Origin: Amaurobius ferox
Taxonomy: Eukaryota > Arthropoda > Arachnida > Araneae > Amaurobiidae
DNA length: 64,000 nt
NCBI GenBank assembly: GCA_951213105.1
Contig: OX578140.1
Coordinates: 120,697,653-120,761,652 of the forward strand
Direction: 5' to 3'
The notes below the pieces were generated by a model that saw only the letters and a program-made list of their open reading frames with translations, ran no database searches and was not told the origin of the DNA. A program made the translations under genes and the position numbers. Of this stretch, positions 13,225-26,324 are shown one piece after another. Position 1 is the first letter of the stretch. Each line of letters opens with the position of its first letter.

Positions 13225-14200
13225 GATGAAATTGGTATGTCGCTGTCTTTTGTGGTACATTATAATTTCTTCGATTTTGAACTTTTTCGGGCTAGCCCAC
13301 CATGGGCCCTCCATAGAAATGTACTCGTTTTATTTTGGGAATAACTCGTGAACTGGAGCAGCTAGAAAGTCCAAATTGTGTATGTTGTTGTCCTTTGTGA
13401 CATATTTGAAGATTTTGAACTTCATGGGGCTAGCCCAAATTAGGCCTTCCATAGGAATGTACTAGTTCTTTTAAAATTACTAGAATCGGAGCAGCTATAC
13501 AGTTTCAAATGTACTATGTCGTTGTCGATCGTGGTGTATCGTTGTATTTTGTGGTGATTTTTTTATATGCTCTCTATAGAGATTTCTAGAAAGTGCTTGC
13601 ATCTCTGAGAAAGTTCTAGTATATTCGAAAACTCGCAAAAGTCACCAGGTTCGCGATATTTCGCGAAATCTGGCAACACCGCCCCGAGTAGTCACATATG
13701 GTAACCCTACACTCACGTATTAGGAATGGTTGCCTGTAAAGGTATTTTCCTTTCTGGAAACTCCCAGTAAAGTCATTTTACACGTAGATTATATTCAATA
13801 TAGATTATATGTAGATATAACAATATCGATTCAGCATCCAATGTCAGAAGGGATAGAGGGATTTATTAAGGATTTCTATTTTCTTTTTCTTCCCGATTCT
13901 TCTGGTTCAAAAAATTTCAATTTCCCTGAAACATATATTTCTTGGAATCGGCTATCAATAGAGGTTATATGATGGATGACATAAAGATTCAGCATCAAGT
14001 TTCTGAGGGCATAGGGAGATCCACTAAGGACTTGAATTTCTGGTTCATTTCTGCTTTAGGTTTAAATATTTTTCTTGAAACATTTTTTTCAGGATTGAAT
14101 ATAGAGTTTAGCTGATGAACTGATATGGATTCACCATTGAAGTTTTAAGGGGTTAGGGGTTTACTAAGGATTTTAATTTCCATTTCTGTTCTTTTTTTGT
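13225..14200. repeat. Two decayed tandem repeats, ~150-bp units
   Basis: 13225-13560 holds two to three units sharing GGGCTAGCCCA, then CCNTCCATAG and AATGTACT. 13780-14200 holds three units of a different sequence (ATTCAGCATC, then AGGGATTTA/TAAGGA, then TTTCCTGAAAC-like). Units are diverged. Short ORFs inside are not credible genes. Confidence 0.6.
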
Positions 14201-16064
14201 CGTTTTTTTCCATTCACATCATTGTACGAAATAAGTGTGCAATAGAATATAAATTGCTTAATAGTCCACATACACGAGAACACCATATGAAGGGCTTGCA
14301 AACATGAAGGGTCATTTATAAATTTATTGTTTCTTCTGTAATTTGTTGGATATCGCAGTTAATAATTTAATACTGTGCATATATTGCCCATGAAGTTTTA
14401 CAGTATATCAATCACTAAAAAAAAAAATCCCCACTCTTCTTGACAATATAATGTGAGGTAGAGATGGGGTAGCTAATAGAAAAATTCTAATTTTGCCATA
14501 TTGATCCCCAATTCTAAGAATATATTATTTAGCAAGTGCAACATAGAAACGCTTAGCTAACTACAAAACGCTATTAGATGAAAGATGTATTTGTTATTAA
14601 CAGTCATTTTAAAAATGTTGCTAAAGGGAAACTCTTTCAATGCTAGCTTTCCCGATCAATTATGAGCTAATTATTTGCATTTCTAGTTTTATTTATCTAA
14701 ACATTTCTTCAATAAAATTTTGAAAGGTTCCGTTGAACCCCGTATGATTATGACCGCATGACTCTATGATATAGATGCGGAATATTATCCCGGTTATTAG
14801 CATTGTGAGGTCTTTTTAAAAGAAGGTCATTTCTATTTCTCCTTATCTGCTAATATTTATCTCATCAATACCAGAATAACACATGAGTAATGCTTCAATA
14901 CTCAAATCAGGTAGATAGTTAATAAGGTAGCAACATGCATTGCATAGAGAGAGTGGCACACCTAGGCCTATAAAAAACAAGTGCTGTCCCGGGCCCTCTT
15001 TCTCTTTTAGTTGTGCCTAATTTTCCTTGTCCTCTCTCCCCCTCTCGTCGGACCTGCACGCAGTTACTCTAAAAAATGATGGATTTCATGACTTGGAACG
15101 ACCGAAACGTGCAACTGCGCCGAAAACATTTTTCAAATACTTTTATAATACTTTACATATACAATGTATCGTAAGGAGAATAAAATGGATACTTATACTC
15201 TTATGACTTAGTGAATTAATATCATTTTTTTAAAACTTTAACCAAAATAATCTGACGTGTTTAACATGTAGCTTTTCCTACAGATTAGCAAATTTGGATA
15301 TTGTGGGGGAACAACACAAACAAGAAATTCATGAAATCGCCTCTATAGGGTGGCAAATGGTATGTGCAATTCATTCATTTTTGATCGAACTATTAAACAT
15401 CATTCTCTTTTGCTATACTTCTTTCATACAGTCATGCGAATTAAAAAAAAAAAAATGGAAGTGACATCTCCAGAACTGGAAGTAGAAACATTTTGGGAGC
15501 CCTCCAACCTCCCCTGGAATTTAATGCTGAATCTATGTCAGTCATTATATAAGTTATATCTATAGCTAATCTCGAGAAATAGATGTTGTAAGAAAAATGT
15601 TTGAACCGTTAAGTGGAAATCTACTGTAAATCACTCTACCTCCTTCAGAATGTTATGTTAAATGTATAACAGTTATCTAAGTTTTATTTAGAGCGAATCT
15701 TGAGAAATAGATGTTTCAAGGAAAATGGAAATTTTTGAATCGGAATTGAAAAAAAAATTGGAAGTGGAAAATTTTAGTGAACCCACACATCTCCTATAGA
15801 ATTTAATGTTAATAAATTTTTGCAACCAATTACAGTTTTTTTTGTTGCTTGATATAGTTGAAAATTAATAAGCATATTGTTGTTATTGATTAAAAGTAAT
15901 TTACGAAATTTCATGGAAATATCATCATTTTTTCGCAAGATATCATGTTGATGTTCTCTATCTGAATAAAGAAAATTTTTTTATGTTATAAGATCAGTTT
16001 ATGGTAACCTCTAAACAAAGGTGCTTATTCATTTTTGGTTTAACCCTTAACCTCACACATGAAA
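14201..16064. other. Intergenic DNA, no gene seen
   Basis: AT-rich, with one less AT-rich patch at 14980-15130 that I cannot assign. An R1-type start motif is at 15250-15290 (TCTGACGTGTTTAACA). 15470-15820 contains two or three diverged iterations of a roughly 160-bp segment (GAATTTAATGCTGAAT, AGATGTTGTAAG/AGATGTTTCAAG). Confidence 0.45.
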
Positions 16065-16925
16065 AATCAAGAAGGCCCAATCATGCATAAAGCATTGATT
16101 ACGAAACACATTCCACAACTGAAATGTAATTATCTGTAATAAAAATGTAATTATCTAACTGAAATGTATTTAAACATCTCTAAAATGGGATGCATTCAGC
16201 GATATGTTTTAAATTGTCACAGTAATACTAATTAAAAACTTCAAACTTCATCGAAAAAGACAAAGTATTTTGAGCAAATGAGCTAAGACTTAAATTTAAG
16301 TTGATAATTTTAATTACATCTCGGACGGGGAATGTAGTTATGCGTTTAATGAGGTATAGCTGTGAGAGTTAATATTATATAATGGAAGATAATATTGTTT
16401 TTAATGAAATTAGATGTGAAAGTTAATATTTTTTTAAGGAAATTAGTTGTGTGAGATGATATGGTGTATTTTATTTTAAGTTAGAATGTTAATTGGTTCC
16501 TGTTTATTATTTTAATCATTGTAGATAAATTTGTTATTATTTTTATATTTAACTTGGTGTCCTCATTGTCCTCTCATTTAGAGTAACTGATTTTCTATGT
16601 TGTATTATACGATAAGGCCAGTGTCGAGATTAAGTAAAAGAATATTAGCAATGACTTATGCGTCCTGACCGGACGTGTGGCAAAGATCCACTCAGCACCG
16701 GGTTCAATCCGAAAGTAATTGGGTGATATTATTCATTTTCATTCCCAGGCATCCCGCAGACCGTCTCTACAACATACTAAAATTTAATTTCGATAAAGTC
16801 ACTTTTACGGCAGTTATCGTGCGAACGGACGGACGGACAGACAGACAGACAGACAGACAGAATGACCAAAGTCATAAATACTTTTTAATTATGTTGGAAA
16901 GTTTTAAAAAAGTACGTTGATGCAT
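16065..16925 (+). repeat. R5 dispersed repeat, diverged copy
   Basis: Begins like the other R5 copies (GCATAAAGCATTGATTACG at about 16085) and ends like them (ACCGTCTCTACAACATACT, then a (GGAC/AGAC)n tract at 16830-16860, then AAAGTCATAAATAC). The middle, 16310-16670, does not match the other copies well and may be replaced sequence. Confidence 0.65.
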
Positions 16926-16979
16926 ATGTAGGGTTCCTATGGTCCCCAAATGAAAAAAAAAATAAAGTAGTTACAAATA

Positions 16980-17405
16980 ATAGTAATTCACTTATTTGAT
17001 AGTAATTCCCTTATTTGATAATAGAATAATGAGAATATTTAATGTTTTACGATCTTTTCCATATTGAATTCAAAATGCGCTCTTTCTCGAGAACGTTGTA
17101 TGTTGCGGTGTTCTACAACTGATATCATTCGTATTTAAATTCAAATTAATTTATTAAAACATTTTTAGTAATATTTTAAAACTATTTTACAATTTTCTAT
17201 CGATTTTCAAAAAACACCAGAGTTATGAAAACTAACAGGCCGTTGATGTTTATAGATTTAAGTAATCGTACCAAATTCACTTTGATTGTTTAATTTGTTC
17301 AAAAGATTCTGTCCACAGACGCTCAGATCGAGCCACAAACGCACAGACATCATTGAGAAAATGGCTGATTAGTATTCAGAGATGCTTAAACTGTGCGAAA
17401 CCCTT
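16980..17405 (+). repeat. Diverged R1-like repeat
   Basis: Shows the R1 block order (CTCGAGAACG, GATATCATTCGT, ACACGCACAGACATCA-like, GGGATGCTT-like) at low identity. Most similar to 60960-61340. Confidence 0.45.
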
Positions 17406-17470
17406 TTACTTATCAAGTCGGACTTTTGATACGCATTACAATATTTTACTCCTAGGAAGGTCTTTACGTA

Positions 17471-18262
17471 CCCCAATAACTTTGTAAGGAAAGGTCCATG
17501 AGAGCACACGTTAGGTCATAAAACCAAGTAAAATAACTACGCCCAAATAACCAAGTAAAACAACCATGCAACCAAGTAAAACAACTATGCATAAATAACC
17601 AAGTAAAATAACCAATCTGCCAACCTAATAGCTGAATTTGCAATTAGGATATGCAAATTCAGTCTGCCGTTAGTAGATTGTAGTTAAGCATGTTGGCAAT
17701 GTTTCTTATTTTAATGCCACTGATGATACCTGAAAGCGCTCTGGCTTTTTATAAGATTGTATGTACGTCTGAAAGATGTTTTTAATAAAATGACTTTTGT
17801 GATCTATTGATTTGTCATTCTGTTATATAAGTGGATCAATTTGAGGATTTGACGTGTAGCCGTCATTAGTATAGAAAAATAACCATGCCCAGTCGAATAA
17901 ACATGATTTCTAGCAAATAGTTTAGAAAGTTAGGAAACGAGCTCGGCAACAAAGCGAGATAGAAGAAAAATGCCAATTACAAAGTTGTAGATAAAATTAA
18001 CAGGAATCGACATTAGGAACGCACAAAACGCGTATATGGAAGGCATTAAATACCTTTTAAACAGACGTAGTCTTTTTTGAAGCTCTAAATCTTTGTAGGC
18101 TTTTATTATCTGTCTCTCTTTTTTGTCGAGTTCATTTTCCTATTTTTTAAATTCTCCACTAGAGGCGCTGCAATCCCTTTTATTCGATCGGGTACGGTCA
18201 CTTTATTATAGATTGATCTAACGTGCACACTCAGGGACCTTTCCTTACAAAGTTATTTGAGG
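17471..18262. mobile_element. Non-autonomous DNA element with ~48-bp inverted ends
   Basis: 17471-17519 and 18213-18262 are inverted copies sharing AATAACTTTGTAAGGAAAGG, then TCC, and CACGTTAG at the inner side. The element is about 790 bp with no coding capacity. A small minisatellite (AACCAAGTAAAACAAC units, 17520-17612) lies just inside the left end. No clear TSD was found, so the exact boundaries and superfamily are open. Confidence 0.65.
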
Positions 18263-18709
18263 TGGTTAAAGACTTTCTTTTTTAAGAACACTGTTTACTA
18301 TTTTTGTTGTCTCATACGTAGTTTTGAGAAAGTATTGTTTTCACGAAAATTCTCGATTTTGAGATTTTGATGCCAATATATGTTTTAAGATCTGCTGAAC
18401 ACGTTTTGGCTATTTTTGGAGTGATGTCCGTCTGTCTGTCTGTGGTCGACATCTTGCGAACGCGACAGCAGTCACAAATATTAATGGAATTTCGAGAAAC
18501 TTTATATTCGGCTTTATTATCATAGAATCTAGAACTAGATAGAAGTTTTTTTAAATGCGAGCGAAAATGTCGAAATTTATGTCATATTATATATTTTTTT
18601 AACGTATAGCAGCATAGGACAAAATTTGACATAATCATGCATAAAAGTGTTTATATATGGCTTAATGAACGCGAGGTTTCATAGTTTCAATCATTGTTGT
18701 GAAAAATAG

Positions 18710-18959
18710 TTTATTTTTTTAATTTTTTTATCTAATGGCCAGGCACTTTACTTATCATCATTCGCCTTTTTGTCAGCGGCCAGAACGTGAACCATTTAGC
18801 CGTCCTAGGACGTTGCCCCAGGTGCACCAGAGGGGGGGCGGAACACACTGCGCCCACAACATAAACATCCATGCCTTAAGTGGGACTCGAACCCACAACG
18901 CGGCGGTCAAGCGATTGCTGTGGAAACGCTCGCCTTAATCACTCGACCACCACGTCGGC
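18710..18959 (-). repeat. SINE-B, tRNA-Ser/Leu-type head
   Basis: Read on the minus strand it starts with a tRNA-like head: A-box-like GTGGTCGAGTG, then a long-variable-arm-like segment, then B box GGGTTCGAGTCCC. It ends in a T/A-rich tail at 18710-18735. The TSD TGTGAAAAATAG (12 bp) is perfect at 18698-18709 and 18960-18971. It is unrelated to SINE-A in head or body, and it interrupts the left arm of the fold-back element. Confidence 0.88.
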
Positions 18960-20371
18960 TGTGAAAAATAGTAGAGATACAAATTTTTCGTTCGTGACGT
19001 CATTAGCCACTCTCGGGGGAGGGGGGGGGGGTACATTAAAGTATGGTATCAATCGAAAGATTTTTTTCAAGCCCTTTAAAGTGAAGGGTAATCCGTTATA
19101 ATTGTAATCGTTTGAAACCATGATATTAATTTTTCAAAAATTTTCTTGCAAAATTTGAAGCTCTCCAGTTAATTTGTAGGGATATTATATTGGTACTATA
19201 ACAAAACCACGATTAATATGGACAGTGTGCAGCCGTTATAGTGTTTATTCATGAGACCTATAATCCTATCAATTTAAAGGCAACCCAAGAGTAATTTTCA
19301 CTCAACTATGGGAGGTAATGAATGTGTGGCAACATATTCCCCGACGTAACTGACGTGGAGAAAAAATGCTTTCAGTCTTCCTTCTAAACGACCTTTTTGG
19401 AAGTGGTCTGTTTGGCTTTTTTTTTCCGTTGTAAAAGATTAATGCCCAGACTTCACGCGATGTGCTGGAATGATGTGGTTTGGTCAATTTCGGTCGATGT
19501 TAATGCTGTCTTACTTACGTATAGATGAAGAGTTGGAAATGTATTTTCTTTTTTTTTTTTTACGAAACAGATGTAATCTTTTACATTGAATGTTTCATGC
19601 TAGCCATTATCACTCCGTATTCGCGCAGGCGAACTAGTGGTCACCAAATGTGATGCTTAATAAATAAAAGTTTTGAATATCACAAAATATTTCAAATTTA
19701 TGCATAATTTAACTGGAGCGTGGCGCAACTCGATTTTATTATACCAGATTCAATTTTTGAGTAACTTTTTTTTTAATTTCACAAGAACAATTTTGAAAAA
19801 TCGGTACTGTGGGTCCAAATAATTACAATTATAGCGTGTTACCCTTTGTTTTAAAAGGCTTGACAAAATATTTCGATTGATACCATACTTGACAAGGTAC
19901 CCCTTGGCGAGGGAAGGGAGGGAACTGCCCCCCCCCCCAAAGAGGACCATTGACGTCACGAACAAAAAATGTACCGAGGCTATTTTTCACAACAATGATT
20001 GAAACTATTAAGTTTCGTGATCATCGAGCCTTAAATAAACCCTTTTATGAGTGATTATGTCAAATTGTGCCCTATGCTGCTACGTTAAAAAATATAAAAT
20101 TTCGAATACATTTTGAAGTTTTCGCTTGAATTTAAAAAAAAAAGATCTATATAAGAGTTTTTGATAACAAATCTGTATATACAGTTTCCTGAAAATTCAT
20201 GAATGTTTGTAGCTGCTATCGTATACACAAAAAATCGACCACATACATGCAGACAGACGGACATTACTTTAAAAATACTCAGAACGTGTTGAGTTCAAAA
20301 CATATATTGGCATCAAAATATCGAATACGAAAATTTTCGTGAAAACAATACTTTCTCTATACCATATTATA

Positions 20372-21232
20372 CAGGGTGTCCCAAAAAGAGTGAAACGCGC
20401 TCAAATTCTTTACCTGTTGGAGTTGTGGGCAATGTAAATTGCAAAAATGTTGAAAGTAAGGTAGGAAATAAGACTACGTTAATGAAATAGTTCTCCCATT
20501 CATTTTCAAAAAGTTACACCTTTGAAATTTTTATACGAACCCCTTAGACAAATTGGGTCGATCAGAAAATTTTTATTTTTAATGCAACAAGATCGTTAAA
20601 AAAACCCCGCATATCTGCATCTTTAAAATGGAGCGAGTTACATTTAATTGAAAATTGAACATTGTGAATGGGAACCCTATATCAAATTAGAATTGTAAAT
20701 TTGTGACATATCACAAAAAAGATAAAACTGGATGATAATACATAAGATACATTTTTGCGAATTCCGCGTAGGCTCACGATGCAATCACGGATTCTTAAGT
20801 ATTTTTCAATAAGTAAGTACTTTTTCAATAATTACGTACTTTTAAGTACTTTTTTTATCTAAACAATCCATCGTCAATTTGTTTATGATCCCTATTTTCT
20901 CTGATGTAACAGTCTTCCACATGGTACGGAAATGTGGCATAAGTCAGATTTTTTGCTTTATCATAATTCAGTTGATTTTAAAGATACAGATATGCGGATT
21001 TTTTAATGATCTTGTTGCATTAGAAATAAAAATTTTCTGATCGACCTAATTTGTCTAAGGGGGTCGTATAAAAATTTAAAAAGTGTAACTTTTTGAAAAT
21101 GAATGGGAGAACTATTTCATTAACGTAGTCTTATTTCCTACCTTACTTTCAATATTTTTGTAATTTACATTGCCTACTTATCTCCAACGGGTAAAGAATT
21201 AAAGAGTGTTTCAATCTTTTTGGGACACCCTG
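20372..21232. mobile_element. Mariner-type MITE, 861 bp
   Basis: Termini CAGGGTGTCCCAAAAAG and its inverse (TTTTTGGGACACCCTG) are flanked by TA on both sides (20370-20371, 21233-21234). The inverted repeats extend about 280 bp inwards. No transposase remains. It sits inside the hairpin-like outer tip of the fold-back element's right arm. Confidence 0.88.
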
Positions 21233-21252
21233 TATAGTATGAGAAAGTAAGA

Positions 21253-22635
21253 ATAACGCACACTTTATCTGTTCTGTTAACATGTAAATTGCGGTATATG
21301 AAGCAATATTTTCTCTCCGATCACTGTATGTTGCCATTTTTTTCAACGTTTTCAGACAAATCAAATAAATACAGTAATATTTCAGCTCTCTGATTTAAAG
21401 AATCGTCAACAAACGATTTCTGTATTTGAAACGTAACTTGGTTGCCATAGTTACCACAATTGAATCAAAAGTTATGCATTCATTGATAAAATATGAAAAA
21501 ATAAATGTCTGCTAGAAGTATAAATTAAAATATCTGAAGAACGGTATTGTATGCCAATAGAATTAACTGAGAAAATTCAGGATATTTTCTTTCTGTGCAG
21601 GATGGTCTAAAATTGAATGGATATCATTCATGAGATATAGCTGAAAGAATGTTAGTACCGAAAATTCAGCTATTTATAAATTTGGCGAACAAAATTCTGA
21701 AAAAATTCGTCGAATAAAGATTTCAAATTTTCCTCATTATTTATGGGTCAAGTCCCACGTGTATACACGATTTCAAGTTCTACCTTTAGTAGTTTGGATT
21801 GTGCAAGTGTCCCTCGGTCAGTTGGTCTCACTTATCTGTGTGTATATGATTACAAAAATTATTACAAGAAATTATAAGTAAGCATTACCCATGACTTCTA
21901 TTACATCTTAAAAAATTTCTGGTTAACTAGTATTCAAGACTGTGAAAGAGAATGAAACTAATACTCTTAAAAAATTAAGTTGCATTTTTTTCTGTTTAAT
22001 AATGCACGATGTTTAGTATTGAAAATAGTCGCCTCATTCGGAAATTGGTTCAGTTAGGTTCTGTTCCGTGGTTGAGACTACAAGTGTGCAAAGATTCAGC
22101 CTTCTAAGACATCACGTAGGCTTTTGAAGAATCTGGAAAGCCTTTTCCAATAACCCCATTTTTTTTTTGCTTCCAGGAAGATAAATTAAAAAAGAATTTG
22201 GCTGTGTTATGTTCTGTTCCGTGGTCGATACTAGAAGTGTGCATAGTTTCAGCCTTCTAAGGTTTCGAGTTGGCTTCTGAAGGGTATATTCCTGAATCTA
22301 ATAGATAAAATTTGAACAATATCCACTTGCCTTTACGGAAATAGGATTCTATTTATAAATATATAAAAATAACTTCAATATTATGACATTTTGAACTTTT
22401 TATTTTTTCAAAAGAAAAAAAGAACTAGAAGGGTTTTGTCCGAGTGAGTTTTTATCTCACTTTGCTTACTATCAGTCGAAATATTTTCTAAAATATAAAA
22501 AATAGACCCAAACAGTAAATAACAAAAATGTTTAGTATACAATTTATTTCTAGATTAATAATTGGTTTTTACAAAGCTTTTATAGTTTTCGAGGAATCGT
22601 ATTGTCAAGTTCAAGAAGAATGAAAATTTTCGTTT
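21253..22635. repeat. Old repeats, no gene
   Basis: 21540-21840 is similar to 25130-25370 (ATTTATAAATTT, TTCGAACAA/GGCGAACAA, CAAGTCCC/TAAGTTCC, CAGTTNGTCTC). 22053-22150 and 22196-22300 are two tandem copies of a roughly 145-bp unit (GGTTCTGTTCCGTGGT, AAGTGTGCA, TTCAGCCTTCTAAG). No coding evidence. Confidence 0.55.
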
Positions 22636-22639
22636 TCAC

Positions 22640-23562
22640 TTTCTTTATATACAATAATGTTGGAAGGTATTGTGACGGGATCGAAAATTCGAATTCGAGT
22701 TTTCGACGGGAGAGCACGTTTCAAGCATCCCTGATCACGAATCGAACATTTTTGAGGTGATGTCTGTGCGTGTATGTGAAAGTGTGTGTGTGTGTGCGTC
22801 AGTGAGACTATGGAGACGATAACTAACGAACGAATGGACTAATTCGAACGACATTTGGTACACAGATTACAATCCGGGAATACTGGAAGACTATTGTTTT
22901 TATACGCAATCGAATATTTAGAACCCTCCTAAATTTTCGAGTGAAATTTTGAAAATATCATTAGAAAATCAGAACCTTTAATAAAGTCACGCAAATAGAC
23001 ATTTCTTATGTAATTTTTCATTTGAAAACGATTGACATACATTTTAGAACGCTAGCATGAACCGTTCTCGAGATTCTGTACATTTTTAAAAAAAAGTATC
23101 AAAAATCATATAAAAAAAAAATATGACCTATTGAGAAACATGTCCACTTTTCATATGTAATATCATGCGATACATTTGGTGACATCATTCTCGTGACTCT
23201 AGCTCGTTCCATTCACGAAAAAATATACTTTGAGTAGTACTTTTGTAATTGAGCGCCAATAGTCATTTATCTGCTGTAAGAATAACTTATTTCTCCATCC
23301 ATAACGCTTGGCGAGATTTTGGCGACCAACTTGGTGTAATGTCGTCTACTTGGCGACTTTTTAAATGTTGCTAAATTAACGAAAAACTCGCTAAATGGAT
23401 AAAAATGACGCTATATCAATGAAAATGACTACTAATTGACGATAATGCAATATCTAGGAAAGAATATAAATATCTATTATAAGAATTTTTTTTACTGTAA
23501 AAGTAGTAATTTCATTGCATTATATAAGGAAAGTCATGTGCTGCCCATCAGATTTTTTAAGA
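22640..23562 (-). repeat. R1 dispersed repeat, near full-length
   Basis: The best uninterrupted R1 copy, about 0.92 kb. On the minus strand it begins at AATCTGATGGGCAGCACATG (23540-23562) and ends with CACAATACCTTCCAAC plus a short hairpin (22640-22670). It contains the LTR-like-sounding but non-coding blocks TCGAAAATTCGAATTCGAG and CTCGAGATT, and the TTGGCGACTTT iterations. Confidence 0.8.
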
Positions 23563-24388
23563 TTGTAATACTTATATTTTAAAAACTGAAAATGCTAGCT
23601 ATAAACTACAAGAAGTAATCCGTTGCTCTTTGAAAGTCCTACAAAAATATATAATGGGATTTTAAATCACTTTCTATATTTTGAAATAGTGTTATAATTT
23701 CGACATTTTTATATTATGAACTATTTGAAAAAGGTGGTTCAAATTGCGACATATTAATTGTTTGAATTGTTTTGAAAATGTCTGAATAAGACAAACCACG
23801 AAGAAAGATATTAAAACCATTTCTAGTTCATCGTACTAGAGTCACTGCCGATCTTTTGATCAAGACTAGTTTAGCCGTTAAGCAACATACAATGCTAAAC
23901 AAAATAAAACATATTAAAAAGGTTGCGGCATATATTTTAAAAGTGTTAGTTTCCCACTCTTTGACAGGTTTAACTACTAGTAGTCAAAAGAATGACGAAG
24001 CGTCAATGGCAAAGTCGCAAATGACAAATTCAGAACTCGTTTTTCTTCGACGTTCGTTACGAAATAAAACTTTCACTATTGCGGGGAAAGATAAAATGTT
24101 TTGCATGTGTGTGATTGCCTCGTAATGTTACGTGATATCCGTCAATATGCCCTCACCGGCTTGTAGACAGACACTCAAATTTAGGGTGAAAAACTACCTG
24201 TGGCGTGTTAAAACCGGATTCAGTTAATCAAGTAGCAAGGTCGCAGTTGGTGTTCCGATTTAAATTGGAACGATATCTAGATCCAAACGATAGCAATGAA
24301 CACCGTCCAAATTACTAAAAGTAGTAAATTCTATATAAGTAAAATTTGACAATTAAAAAACTTCTGGGAAATACACGAATAATCACAG

Positions 24389-24475
<87 letters not shown>

Positions 24476-25390
24476 ATATTGTTTAATTTTAAAATTTATT
24501 TGAATTTGTTTGATATGAATATATTTGGCTTCGGTAATAAATATGTAACTGTATAACATTGGATAAATTTTAGAACAAAATTCATGTTTTATATACAACA
24601 GCAGGTTTAATACAGGAATCATGTTTAATTGATTTGTCATGGCAGATGTATTATAAACTAAATTGTATGCTTTAAATAGTGGTAAAAGGAGATAATTTGT
24701 CTTTCAGCTTAATACCTTCAGTAATAATTCGTGAAATATTTCATTAGAAAGAACGTTAAAACAGCCCATTTATTTACAAATGTCGATTTTTTTTCAACAT
24801 TTTCAGTCTTATGTGTTGTTTGATGGACATATACATAGAACTAATTTAGAAGCTTTTAAAACTATGACAAGTGAAGTGAAAGGCAGCAAAGGTATATTCT
24901 CATTTATATTTCACCAAACCCTTAAAAAAATTTGAATTCTTAAGGATTCGTGTTTATTTTATTAATAATCATAGTACGGAGAGAGGTGTAAGTGATGAAA
25001 TTGGAAAGTGTAATGACCTTATTTTCATCTGCTAAGTTCTTATTTCGAGCTTTACAGCAAATTAATAACATACAATTGGATTTAATATTAAAGTTTTAGC
25101 ATTACAAGCATTGCACTAATTTAACCCAAAAATGATATATAAAAACAAATTTGCATGTCGATCCGTTCTCGAGTTATATCTTGGAAAATGTTGGAACAAA
25201 AATTTTGAGATTTATAAATTTTTCGAACAAGATTCTAATATTTTATATTTCCCTCACTACTTTTAAGTTAAGTTCCGAATGTATACAATGTTTTAAGTAG
25301 TGACCTTCAGCAGTTTGGGCCGTAAATTTATCACTTATAGTCAGTTAGTCTCGCTCAACTCTATGATAAAGATTGCATTTTCAAAGATTC
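23563..25390. other. Intergenic DNA with (TA)n tract
   Basis: A (TA) run occupies 24391-24460 and continues, slightly interrupted, to 24478. The ORF across it is low-complexity. 25130-25370 is the second copy of the old repeat seen at 21540-21840. The 89-codon frame at 23856-24125 has no domain I know. Confidence 0.5.
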
Positions 25391-25652
25391 GTTGTATGCC
25401 ATAATACTTCCAATATATATTTAGCATTTTGATATAAGTTTTCATGGAATAACCTTGTATGCCATAATACGTCCAATATACATTTTGCATTTTGATATAA
25501 GTTTTCATGGAATAACCTTGTATGCCATAATACGTCCAATATACATTTTGCATTTTGATATAAGTTTTCAGGGAATAACCTTGTATGCCATAATACGTCC
25601 AATATAAATTTTGTATTTTTATAAAAGTTTTCAGGGAACAACTTTGTAGCAT
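25391..25652. repeat. 63-bp minisatellite, ~4.2 units
   Basis: Units start at about 25391, 25455, 25518 and 25581 with a partial unit at 25644. The shared core is TTGTATGCCATAATACGTCC then AATATACATTTTGCATTTTG. Because 63 is a multiple of 3, both overlapping minus-strand ORFs show a 21-residue repeat. No splice site or domain context suggests a real protein. Confidence 0.88.
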
Positions 25653-26324
25653 ATAGAAAGGTGATAGGTTCAAAAATCTATTTCTCGGATTTTTATGAAT
25701 CTATACGTTTTAAACAGCTTTGCATGTAATCAACCATCGAAAATCCATTTTCTCTAGAGATACCTAACTCATTACGCTTTTAACGGCACATTTTAAGGGC
25801 AATATTCTCATTCAGTCTTCCCTAGTGTGTGCCAACGCATACTATTTTAATTTCTTTCAGATATCTAACGTACTTTAAATTTACCTTTCACACTGACAAT
25901 ACCACTGTCATTTTCTCAGGGAATTATTACAGTATTCTTCTTAGATAATAATTCTATGAAATCTTGAATTCTATACAACTCGGAGTGTGAATTATGCTAA
26001 ATACAAAATCTATCTAATTCTAGTTTTCTTCATCAGTGGACTTCGAAATTTTTCGATCGCGTATCCCTAACAATTATTCGTGCACCCTTGTGGTAAATGT
26101 AAATAAAAATACGGGATTTATTTATTTAATTATTTATTTATTTTTTTAAAACGGACATTGATTCTTATACAGAGTCTCTATTAGAATAGAGCAAGAACGT
26201 TTTTTGTTCTGAACGGGCGTTCTAGTAAAGTAATATTCATATAATCATAATATTATTACATTTATAAACGTGTAATTTAAAAATACAAGAATATATATGT
26301 TACCCTTTAATTAATTTTCTTATT
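25653..26324. other. Intergenic DNA, nothing recognised
   Basis: AT-rich with a TTTA-type run near 26125-26150. No gene, repeat copy or RNA recognised. Confidence 0.5.

Larger units (their letters stand above)
18288..21252. mobile_element. Fold-back element with ~540-bp inverted arms
   Basis: The left arm (18288-19105, minus a SINE insertion) and right arm (about 19820-21252, minus a MITE insertion) are inverted copies. Shared blocks in inverted orientation include GAAAGTATTGTTTTCACGAA, CAATCATTGTTGTGAAAAATA and GATACCATACTT. The spacer 19105-19820 has no recognised gene. With the insertions removed both arms are about the same length, which supports a single element. Small ORFs within are not genes. 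Confidence 0.65.

Noticed and set aside
17520..17612. Possible CRISPR-like array
   Set aside because: Short diverged minisatellite without spacers, and the genome is eukaryotic.
24383..24640. 85-codon ORF over the (TA)n run
   Set aside because: Its YIYIYI repeat is a direct translation of the microsatellite.
25341..25673. Repeat protein of 21-residue units
   Set aside because: Minisatellite with no start context, domain or splice evidence.
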